This document shows, piece by piece, positions 16,617-23,821 of a stretch of 64,000 nt of DNA (positions are counted from its first letter, which is position 1; every line of letters starts with the position of its first letter). Below the pieces are notes generated by a model. It was not told where the DNA came from. It saw only the letters and a program-made list of their open reading frames with translations, and did not search any database. Origin of the DNA: Berkiella sp964496435. GTDB taxonomy: Bacteria > Pseudomonadota > Gammaproteobacteria > Berkiellales > Berkiellaceae. The position numbers and the translations under genes were made by a program. The stretch lies in the NCBI GenBank assembly GCA_964496435.1, contig CAZBZP010000012.1, positions 1 through 64,000 of the forward strand, given 5' to 3'.

Positions 16617-18428
16617 ATGCGTGTGTCGACACTTGATTTTTTTCAAAATGCAATGAATGGGTTTAATCTCCAACGAGATTTAATTAATAATACCCAGGCC
16701 CAAATTACATCAGGTAAGAGAATACTCTCTCCAGCAGATGATCCCATCGGCGCAATGCAATCTCTTAATATGCATTATGAATTAAGTAAAGTTGCGCAAT
16801 TTGGTAGCAATATGGATGCGGCAGAAAGCAACTTGGAGTATGAAGATTCGATTTTAGATGGTGTGACTAAACTCTATCATCGCGTCAAAGAATTAGCTGT
16901 CCAGGCAGGCAATGCCAGCTTAAACTTTACGGATAAAAATGCAATAGCAACTGAAATGAATGAAAGATTGCTGGAACTGAAAAGTTTAGCCAATACACGC
17001 GCAGCCAATGGTGACTTCTTGTTTGCAGGAACCAACGTATATAATGATCCGGTGGTTGTGAATTTTGCTGGAAAATATCTCTATAAAGGCGATGAAGGTC
17101 AACGAACAAGTATGATTGGGGAATCAACAATCATTGCGATTTCAGATCCTGGTAAACAATTATTTTTTAATATACCAACATCGAAAATTACTTGTAACAC
17201 CTTTGATGGCAAGGTATCTATGACAACTACGCCGGGCACGCAGGTGCCAAGTGGCACGTTGCCTGCTTTGGGTGCTACAGATTTAATCCTAAATGGATAT
17301 CCTATACCCAACAGCGTAAGTGATGGTGTTTCAACTTCAGATCCCTTAGCAAGTGCTATCTCTATTGCCAAAGCCATTGATTCGCAATTTTCTTTACATG
17401 GCATAAAAACGCATGTTAATCCTACCGTGGTGAATTTAGGAAACTTTACGCCAGGTACATTAGGTGCTGGTCAATTTTCTATCAATGGCGTACAAATTAT
17501 TGATACTGTTGGCACAGAAAATTCTGTGATGGATTCTATCAATGCGCAATCAGCGCTAACAGGTATCACGGCAACACAACCAGGTGGGGCAGGTACGGCT
17601 ATCATGCTAAATGCAGATGATGGCAGAAATATACAAATGCAAACAGCAGGGGGCGGCGTTGGCGCTACTTTTGCGAATTTTGACCTAACAGGACCTGCCT
17701 TGAACAATGTGGTTAAATCAACCATAACTCTGAGTAACCATCATCAAATCACCGTGGGAGGAGGCAATCCTGCTCATGCGGGTTTAAGCACAGGCGCTTA
17801 TCCTGTAGTGAATAATACAGGTACGGGTGTGGTGGGAAATACCGTGATAATAGATAATGTGGTCGACCCTACGGCAAAGTATTCTATTATTTTTAACGCA
17901 GGTGGCACTACTTTTAATATTGTGAATGATAATAATCCGACACAGCCTTTGACAGGATTTTCTAATGTTCCTTATATAGCTGGTCAAACAATAGAATTTG
18001 CTGGCATCAGAACAGTGATTACTGGTGTGCCAAATGCAAATGACGTTTTTGGCATTGAATTAGAACAACAGAGTTATCAAGATGTTTTCTCTTCATTTCA
18101 GGACCTTATAAGAAACATTAGTGGCGGTTCTTTAAGTTCAACCGAGTTAAGCTATAACATTGGTGTAGCGCTGGACAGCCTTGATAACGCAGAAAAAATG
18201 TTGTTGCAAATAAGAGCAAAAATTGGTGCGAGATTAAATATTGTGGATACACAGAGATCTTTTAACCAATCACTCGATCTTATTGCGAATAAAAATTTAA
18301 GCAACGTGGAAGACTTAGATTACAGCACTGCAATTACACAGTTATCGCAATATACATTTGCTTTAGAAGCTGCTCAGCAAAGCTTCGTTAAAATACAGTC
18401 TTTGAGCTTATTTAACTATTTGAGATGA
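16617..18428 (+). CDS. flgL: hook-filament junction protein FlgL (HAP3), enlarged
   Basis: A 603-residue protein, nearly twice the enteric FlgL (about 317). The N-terminus has the flagellin-like D0/D1 helices (MRVSTLDFFQNAMNGFNLQ, ITSGKRILSPADDPIGAMQSL), and the C-terminus NLSNVEDLDYSTAITQLSQYTFALEAAQQSFVKIQSLSLFNYL is typical of FlgL. Residues about 210-393 carry the same insertion domain as FlgE and FlgK, including VSTSDPLASAISIAKAID, LGNFTPGTLGAGQFSING, DGRNIQMQTAGGG, GATFANFDLTG and GGGNPAHAGLSTG. It starts two bases after flgK and ends the rod-hook operon. Confidence 0.93.
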   Translation: MRVSTLDFFQNAMNGFNLQRDLINNTQAQITSGKRILSPADDPIGAMQSLNMHYELSKVAQFGSNMDAAESNLEYEDSILDGVTKLYHRVKELAVQAGNASLNFTDKNAIATEMNERLLELKSLANTRAANGDFLFAGTNVYNDPVVVNFAGKYLYKGDEGQRTSMIGESTIIAISDPGKQLFFNIPTSKITCNTFDGKVSMTTTPGTQVPSGTLPALGATDLILNGYPIPNSVSDGVSTSDPLASAISIAKAIDSQFSLHGIKTHVNPTVVNLGNFTPGTLGAGQFSINGVQIIDTVGTENSVMDSINAQSALTGITATQPGGAGTAIMLNADDGRNIQMQTAGGGVGATFANFDLTGPALNNVVKSTITLSNHHQITVGGGNPAHAGLSTGAYPVVNNTGTGVVGNTVIIDNVVDPTAKYSIIFNAGGTTFNIVNDNNPTQPLTGFSNVPYIAGQTIEFAGIRTVITGVPNANDVFGIELEQQSYQDVFSSFQDLIRNISGGSLSSTELSYNIGVALDSLDNAEKMLLQIRAKIGARLNIVDTQRSFNQSLDLIANKNLSNVEDLDYSTAITQLSQYTFALEAAQQSFVKIQSLSLFNYLR

Positions 18429-18492
18429 TTAAGGATGATCTGAGATGACATATATATAATAGTCATATATCACGACAATACATACAGACTGA

Positions 18493-18526
18493 GTTAAAGA
18501 TCTCATGATTTAATAAGATCTTTAAC
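18493..18526. repeat. 11-bp perfect inverted repeat next to the fliC1 promoter
   Basis: GTTAAAGATCT at 18493-18503 and AGATCTTTAAC at 18516-18526 form a perfect 11-bp dyad with a 12-base loop. The right arm directly abuts the TAAA -35 element of the first flagellin. No T-run follows, so it is not a standard terminator. It could end the flgL transcript weakly or be a protein-binding dyad. Confidence 0.6.
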
Positions 18527-18553
18527 TAAACTATTACTCTTGAAAGACGATAA
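18527..18553 (+). promoter_or_regulatory. sigma-28 promoter of fliC1
   Basis: TAAA-N15-GACGATAA, one mismatch from the FliA consensus (TAAA-N15-GCCGATAA) with exact spacing. Transcription would start near 18560, giving a leader of about 93 bases. Confidence 0.85.
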
Positions 18554-18618
18554 TACTCGTTGGAGCGGTAAATACATTCCTTTTTGCTTGTATATCCGCC
18601 AAAAATGACGAGTATTAT
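18550..18618 (+). promoter_or_regulatory. leader hairpin of fliC1 mRNA
   Basis: Nested pairing: ATAATACTCGT (18550-18560) with ACGAGTATTAT (18608-18618), a GGAGCGG/CCGCC inner stem, and ATACA (18572-18576) with TGTAT (18589-18593). The outer left arm overlaps the expected start site, so it may be only partly transcribed. The inner hairpin is shared with the fliC2 leader. Confidence 0.6.
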
Positions 18619-18652
18619 TGAAAAAATAAAATATCCAATTCAGGAGTAAGTC

Positions 18653-20917
18653 ATGGCACAAGTCGTTAATACTAACATCTCATCCATTGATGCTCAGAAA
18701 AATTTAGATACATCAAGCGCAGCCTTAGCAACATCATTGCAAAGACTGTCTTCAGGTTTACGAATCAACAGCGCCAAGGACGACGCCGCAGGTCTTGCTA
18801 TTAGTACTCGTTTTACTTCACAAATTCGAGGATTAACACAAGCATCACGTAACGCAAACGACGCTATCTCCCTTGCACAGGTAGCTGAAGGTGCTTTACA
18901 AGAAACCACAAACATTTTGCAACGTGTACGTGAGCTATCCATTCAATCTGCTAACGGTACTAACTCTGCAACTGACCGTGCGGCAATCCAAGATGAAGTA
19001 AATCAGCTCAAACAAGAGTTAACACGTATTGCAAACACCACTACGTTTAACGGCTTAAACATTTTAGATGGTGAATTGCAAAACGCCTTGTTCCAAGTAG
19101 GCTCAATGGCTAATCAAACAATTTCTGTTAGTATTCAAGACACCAGAGCAACAGCATTGGGTAACAACATTGTTACCACAAATAACGCCAATGGCTTGGA
19201 AGGTGCTACGCGTAACCAATTATATGTTGGTTCTGCTTCTGGTACAGGTGGTGCTGCTTTAGGTACCCAAATTGCTGTTGGTCAAGCAAATGCTGCTACC
19301 AACGGTTACACAGCTTCAACCTTAACAGTAACAAATGTTACTGCCGCTGGCACAACCAATACCCAAACAGTATCTGTTGCTGCTAACGATCAAGCTAACG
19401 CAATTGCAACCAACTTAAGCGCTTTATCCGGCGTTAAAGCAAGAGGCTTTAACGAAGTTACTGTTGGTAACTTAGCAACCATGAACGCTGCTACCAGCAT
19501 TACCTTAAACGGTCAGGTGATTTCTTCTGGTGCCTCAACAACAGTAGATACCATCGCAACAGCGATTAACGCCGATGCTACTTTGCAAGGTCAAGGGATC
19601 TATGCGGTAAGCAATGGTACAACCGTTTCAATCACTGGCTTAGATGGTCGTGATATGGTATTTGCAAACGCAGCCGGTACCGGTGTGTTTGATATGACCG
19701 GCTTACGTGGCGGCGCTGCAACCACACTTGTTGCAACCCAATCAACAACCTTTGGTGGTCGTGTTGACATCAGCATGAACGAAGGTTATAGCGTTATTGG
19801 TAGTAATGCTAATATCATTCCTGCAGTTGCTGCAACAACCGTTGCAACAGGTACAGGTAACATTACCGATCGCGTAAATAGCAACACAACAACAGCGCCC
19901 GTGTTAACCAATAACGTTGGTGCACAAACCCTAACAATTGTAGGTAGCTCAGGCTCTGCAACGGTTGATGTTACAGCGAATCAAACAGCAGACAGTATTG
20001 CCCAAGCTATTAATGCTGTTTCAGGTTCTACTGGTGTGAATGCAACAGCTTCCACATCCGTAACTTTATCAAACCTTTCCGCAAATGGTACGATTGGTTT
20101 TACCTTATATGGTGATAACGTTGCCACAGGTGCTGCGGTTACAGCAACAGTTGTTGCAAGCGATTTAACAGCATTAGTTAACGCTATCAACAACGTAGCA
20201 GGTACCACCAACATCACTGCGGCTTTGGGTTCAAATAACTCACAAATCGTATTAACCCATGCAACAGGTAAAGACGTTGTAATCGAAGGCTTCAGCCATA
20301 GTGCTGCGGTTAGCTATCAAGCGCCTGGCGTTACAGCTGTTTCAGGTAACGGTTCTACAGTAAGCGCGCCTGTTGAACAGTCTATCGTTGTAACAGGTAA
20401 TGCTGCTCACAACACAGGTGGCACAGCAGTTACTTTATATGCTGGTGGTGAAAGAGGCGTGTTCAATACAACCGTTGTGGGTGGTGAAATTTCTTTCAAT
20501 TCATCATCAACATTCAACGTTACCTCCAACATCTCAGGTAATGCATCAACCGGTACATCGTTATTTGCTGGTGCACCAAGCTCTGCTAATGCATCAAGCT
20601 TGAATAACGTAAGTTCCATTGATGTGAGCACACAATCAGGTGCAAACGATGCAATATCAATATGTGACGGTGCTTTAAACCAAGTTAACGCGGTTCGCGC
20701 GCAGCTTGGTGCGGTTCAAAACCGATTCAGCAGCACCATTTCAAATATTGCAAATAACATTCAAAATCTTGAAGCTGCAAGATCACGAATTTTGGACGCC
20801 GACTTTGCTGCAGAAACAGCAAATCTTACCCGCGCCCAAATCTTGCAACAAGCAGGTATCGCAATTTTAGCGCAAGCTAACCAATTGCCACAAAACGTAC
20901 TTGCTCTCTTAAGATAA
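18653..20917 (+). CDS. fliC1: flagellin 1
   Basis: A 754-residue filament subunit, unusually large (most flagellins are 280-500). The N-terminal D0/D1 (residues 1-170, MAQVVNTNISSIDAQKNLD, LSSGLRINSAKDDAAGLAIS) and C-terminal D1/D0 (about 665-754, RAQLGAVQNRFSSTISNIANN, RILDADFAAETANLTRAQILQQAG) are canonical. The roughly 500-residue centre contains two or three hook-IN-like repeats (SITLNGQVIS...AINADATLQGQ; ADSIAQAINAVSGSTGVNA). It has its own sigma-28 promoter, leader hairpin and terminator. It ends in LALLR. A single Cys lies at residue 671. It is nearly identical to the next gene. Confidence 0.96.
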   Translation: MAQVVNTNISSIDAQKNLDTSSAALATSLQRLSSGLRINSAKDDAAGLAISTRFTSQIRGLTQASRNANDAISLAQVAEGALQETTNILQRVRELSIQSANGTNSATDRAAIQDEVNQLKQELTRIANTTTFNGLNILDGELQNALFQVGSMANQTISVSIQDTRATALGNNIVTTNNANGLEGATRNQLYVGSASGTGGAALGTQIAVGQANAATNGYTASTLTVTNVTAAGTTNTQTVSVAANDQANAIATNLSALSGVKARGFNEVTVGNLATMNAATSITLNGQVISSGASTTVDTIATAINADATLQGQGIYAVSNGTTVSITGLDGRDMVFANAAGTGVFDMTGLRGGAATTLVATQSTTFGGRVDISMNEGYSVIGSNANIIPAVAATTVATGTGNITDRVNSNTTTAPVLTNNVGAQTLTIVGSSGSATVDVTANQTADSIAQAINAVSGSTGVNATASTSVTLSNLSANGTIGFTLYGDNVATGAAVTATVVASDLTALVNAINNVAGTTNITAALGSNNSQIVLTHATGKDVVIEGFSHSAAVSYQAPGVTAVSGNGSTVSAPVEQSIVVTGNAAHNTGGTAVTLYAGGERGVFNTTVVGGEISFNSSSTFNVTSNISGNASTGTSLFAGAPSSANASSLNNVSSIDVSTQSGANDAISICDGALNQVNAVRAQLGAVQNRFSSTISNIANNIQNLEAARSRILDADFAAETANLTRAQILQQAGIAILAQANQLPQNVLALLR

Positions 20918-20942
20918 GATAAGTCACTTCAGGCTTAACCTT

Positions 20943-20978
20943 AAAAGGAAGCACTTTTACCGGTGCTTCCTTTTTTTT
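20943..20978 (+). terminator. rho-independent terminator of fliC1
   Basis: GGAAGCAC (20947-20954) and GTGCTTCC (20963-20970) form a perfect 8-bp stem, extendable with A/T pairs, followed by eight T residues. It lies 30 bases after the stop codon. Confidence 0.93.
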
Positions 20979-20990
20979 AATCAATAAACT

Positions 20991-21017
20991 TAAAGTCTTA
21001 TATTCCCCGACCGATAG
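20991..21017 (+). promoter_or_regulatory. sigma-28 promoter of fliC2
   Basis: TAAA-N15-ACCGATAG has the correct spacing and two mismatches in the -10 element. It is a weaker match than the fliC1 promoter, so fliC2 may be expressed less. The leader would be about 88 bases. Confidence 0.7.
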
Positions 21018-21025
21018 AGCTCTTG

Positions 21026-21069
21026 AGGTGGCAAATACATCCTTAGTAACTGTATAGACGCCAAACAAT
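21026..21069 (+). promoter_or_regulatory. leader hairpin of fliC2 mRNA
   Basis: GGTGGCAAATACATCC (from 21026) and the downstream TGTATAGACGCCAAA can pair through GGC/GCC and ATACA/TGTAT. This is the same fold as the inner hairpin of the fliC1 leader, with loop sequence changed but paired bases kept. Confidence 0.55.
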
Positions 21070-21111
21070 AACTGTATTTAATTACCGGAAAATCCTTCAG
21101 GGAGGAATAAC

Positions 21112-23376
21112 ATGGCACAAGTCGTCAATACTAACATTTCATCCATTGATGCGCAGAAAAATCTAGATACTTCCAGTGCTGCCTTAGCAACATCATTGCA
21201 AAGACTGTCTTCAGGTTTACGAATCAACAGCGCCAAGGACGACGCCGCAGGTCTTGCTATTAGTACTCGTTTTACTTCACAAATTCGAGGATTAACACAA
21301 GCATCACGTAACGCAAACGACGCTATCTCCCTTGCACAGGTGGCTGAAGGTGCTTTACAAGAAACCACCAACATTTTACAACGTATTCGTGAGCTATCCA
21401 TTCAATCTGCTAACGGTACAAACTCTGCAACTGACCGTGCGGCAATCCAAGATGAAGTAAATGAGCTCAAACAAGAATTAACACGTATTGCAACCACCAC
21501 TACATTTAACGGCTTAAACATTTTAGATGGTGAATTACAAAACGCCTTGTTCCAAGTAGGTTCAATGGCAAATCAAACAATTTCTGTTAGTATTCAAGAC
21601 ACCAGAGCAACGGCCTTAGGTAACAACATTGTTACTACCAATAACCCCAACGGTTTGGAAGGTGCTACGCGTAACCAATTATATGTTGGTTCTGCTTCTG
21701 GTACAGGTGGTGCTGCTTTAGGTACTGATATTGCAGTTGGTCAAGCAAATGCTGCTACCAATGGTTACACAGCTTCAACCTTAACAGTTACTAATACAAC
21801 AGCTGCTGGCACAACCAATACTCAAACAGTATCTGTTGCTGCTAACGATCAAGCTAACACCATTGCGACAAATCTAAGCGCTTTAACAGGTGTTAAAGCA
21901 AGAGGCTTTAACGCGGTTACTGTTAGTAACTTAGCAACCATGAACGCTGCTACCAGCATTACCTTAAACGGACAGGTAATTTCTTCTGGTGCTACAACAA
22001 CGGTAGATACAATTGCAGCAGCGATTAACGCTGATGCTACCTTGCAAGGTCAAGGGATCTATGCGGTTAGTAATGGTACAACCGTTGCTATCACCGGCTT
22101 AGATGGTCGTGACATGGTATTTGCAAACGCAGCCGGTACCGGTGTGTTTGATATGACCGGCTTACGTGGCGGCGCTGCAACCACACTTGTTGCAACCCAA
22201 TCAACAACCTTTGGTGGTCGTGTTGACATCAGCATGAACGAAGGTTATAGCGTTATTGGTAGTAATGCTAATATCATTCCTGCAGTTGCTGCAACAACCG
22301 TTGCAACAGGTACAGGTAACATTACCGATCGCGTAAATAGCAACACAACAACAGCGCCCGTGTTAACCAATAACGTTGGTGCACAAACCCTAACAATTGT
22401 AGGTAGCTCAGGCTCTGCAACGGTTGATGTTACAGCGAATCAAACAGCAGACAGTATTGCTCAGGGTATTAATGCTGTATCAGGTTCTACTGGTGTGAAT
22501 GCAACAGCATCCACATCCGTAACTTTATCAAATCTTTCAGCGAATGGTACCGTAGGTTTTACCTTATATGGTGACAACGTTGCCACAGGTGCTGCGGTTA
22601 CAGCAACAGTTGTTGCAAGCGATTTAACTTCATTAGTTAACGCCATTAACAACGTAGCTGGTACCACCAGCATTACTGCTGCTTTGGGTACAAATAACTC
22701 ACAAATCGTATTAACCCATGCAACAGGTAAAGATATTGTAATCGAAGGCTTCAGCCATAGCGCTGCGGTAAGTTATCAAGCGCCTGGTATTAGCCCTGTA
22801 TCTGGTACAGGTTCCACAGTAAGCGCACCTGTTGAACAATCCATGGTTGTAACAGGTAATGCTGCACACAACACAGGTGGTACAGCAGTTACTCTATATG
22901 CTGGTGGTGAAAGAGGCGTATTTAATACAACCGTTGTGGGTGGTGAAATTACTTTCAACTCATCATCAACATTCAACGTTACCTCCAACATCTCAGGAAA
23001 TGCATCAACCGGTACTTCGTTGTTCACAGGTGCACCAAGCTCTGCTAATGCATCAAGCTTGAATAACGTAAGCTCAATTGATGTGAGCACACAAACCGGT
23101 GCAAACGACGCAATTGCAATCTGCGATGGCGCACTGAGTCAGGTTAACACGGTTCGCGCACAACTTGGTGCGGTTCAAAACCGATTCAGCAGCACCATTT
23201 CAAACATTGCAAATAACGTACAAAACCTTGAAGCTGCAAGATCACGTATCTTGGACGCCGACTTTGCTGCAGAAACAGCAAATCTTACCCGCGCCCAAAT
23301 CTTGCAACAAGCAGGTATCGCAATCTTAGCGCAAGCTAATCAATTGCCACAAAACGTACTTGCTTTATTGAAATAA
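21112..23376 (+). CDS. fliC2: flagellin 2
   Basis: A second 754-residue flagellin, colinear with flagellin 1 and differing at only a few dozen residues. The terminal D0/D1 domains are intact. It carries IRELSIQSANGTNS near residue 92, the same central hook-IN-like repeats, Cys671, and ends in LALLK instead of LALLR. At DNA level the two genes have long identical tracts (for example 347 bp starting at 19655 and 22114) between segments with many silent changes, a pattern expected from gene conversion. GGGAGG ribosome site, own sigma-28 promoter and terminator. Confidence 0.96.
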   Translation: MAQVVNTNISSIDAQKNLDTSSAALATSLQRLSSGLRINSAKDDAAGLAISTRFTSQIRGLTQASRNANDAISLAQVAEGALQETTNILQRIRELSIQSANGTNSATDRAAIQDEVNELKQELTRIATTTTFNGLNILDGELQNALFQVGSMANQTISVSIQDTRATALGNNIVTTNNPNGLEGATRNQLYVGSASGTGGAALGTDIAVGQANAATNGYTASTLTVTNTTAAGTTNTQTVSVAANDQANTIATNLSALTGVKARGFNAVTVSNLATMNAATSITLNGQVISSGATTTVDTIAAAINADATLQGQGIYAVSNGTTVAITGLDGRDMVFANAAGTGVFDMTGLRGGAATTLVATQSTTFGGRVDISMNEGYSVIGSNANIIPAVAATTVATGTGNITDRVNSNTTTAPVLTNNVGAQTLTIVGSSGSATVDVTANQTADSIAQGINAVSGSTGVNATASTSVTLSNLSANGTVGFTLYGDNVATGAAVTATVVASDLTSLVNAINNVAGTTSITAALGTNNSQIVLTHATGKDIVIEGFSHSAAVSYQAPGISPVSGTGSTVSAPVEQSMVVTGNAAHNTGGTAVTLYAGGERGVFNTTVVGGEITFNSSSTFNVTSNISGNASTGTSLFTGAPSSANASSLNNVSSIDVSTQTGANDAIAICDGALSQVNTVRAQLGAVQNRFSSTISNIANNVQNLEAARSRILDADFAAETANLTRAQILQQAGIAILAQANQLPQNVLALLK

Positions 23377-23390
23377 TGTAAAGTAAGACT

Positions 23391-23423
23391 AAGAAGCACT
23401 CAATTTGAGTGCTTCTTTTTTTT
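23391..23423 (+). terminator. rho-independent terminator of fliC2
   Basis: AAGAAGCACTC (23391-23401) pairs perfectly with GAGTGCTTCTT (23407-23417) around a five-base loop, followed by six further T residues. It ends 17 bases before the flaG start, so flaG-fliD expression must come from read-through or a separate promoter. Confidence 0.95.
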
Positions 23424-23440
23424 ATGAGAGGAGTAGTAGT

Positions 23441-23806
23441 ATGGATAGTGAAGTACCTTCATCATTTCCGATAAATCCATTTTCTGATGATAAATATAGG
23501 AAAAATGATGCCCAAGAGTATAAAGATTTGCCTTCGCATCATAATGAAAAGGACAAAGAGTCAGCTTTAAACCATCCCTTGAGCGACGAAGAAATTCTAA
23601 GCCTAGTGAAGGAGGTGAATGTATATTTTGCCAGTTTTCAGCAAAATCTACTTGTTTTAATTAAGAAAAATGAAAGTGTAACTACCTTCGAAGTTATCAG
23701 CAGTAAAAATCATGAGCTTATCAGAAATATGTCTTTGGATGAACTCCAAGAGTTGGCGCGAAACTTGCGTAATTCAAAACTGTCGTTGATAGATAGGAAT
23801 GTCTAA
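23441..23806 (+). CDS. flaG: FlaG family protein
   Basis: A 121-residue protein. The ATG at 23441 is chosen because GAGAGGAG precedes it; an upstream in-frame start at 23405 lies inside the fliC2 terminator. The N-terminal 45 residues are polar and probably disordered. The C-terminal part (about 50-120) fits the FlaG domain (SLVKEVNVYFASFQQNLLVLI...TTFEVISSKNHELIRNMSLDEL...NLRNS), including the I-R-x-x-[PS]-x2-E-x-L-like end. In Vibrio and Pseudomonas flaG lies between flagellin and fliD, as here, and affects filament length. Confidence 0.8.
   Translation: MDSEVPSSFPINPFSDDKYRKNDAQEYKDLPSHHNEKDKESALNHPLSDEEILSLVKEVNVYFASFQQNLLVLIKKNESVTTFEVISSKNHELIRNMSLDELQELARNLRNSKLSLIDRNV
23754..23768 (+). 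promoter_or_regulatory. sigma-54 promoter for fliD inside flaG
   Basis: TGGCGC-GAAAC-TTGC has ten bases between GG and GC and only one -24 mismatch. It lies within the flaG coding sequence, about 55 bases before the fliD ATG. Because it overlaps coding DNA it could be chance. Confidence 0.55.
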
Positions 23807-23821
23807 GGATATTAAAATTAC

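Noticed and set aside
18694..23090. Long open frames antisense to the two flagellin genes
   Set aside because: They arise from the biased codon use of the flagellins, have no ribosome sites and repeat in both copies at the same offset.
23405..23440. Upstream start for flaG at 23405
   Set aside because: It lies inside the fliC2 terminator stem and lacks a ribosome site, while 23441 has GAGAGGAG.
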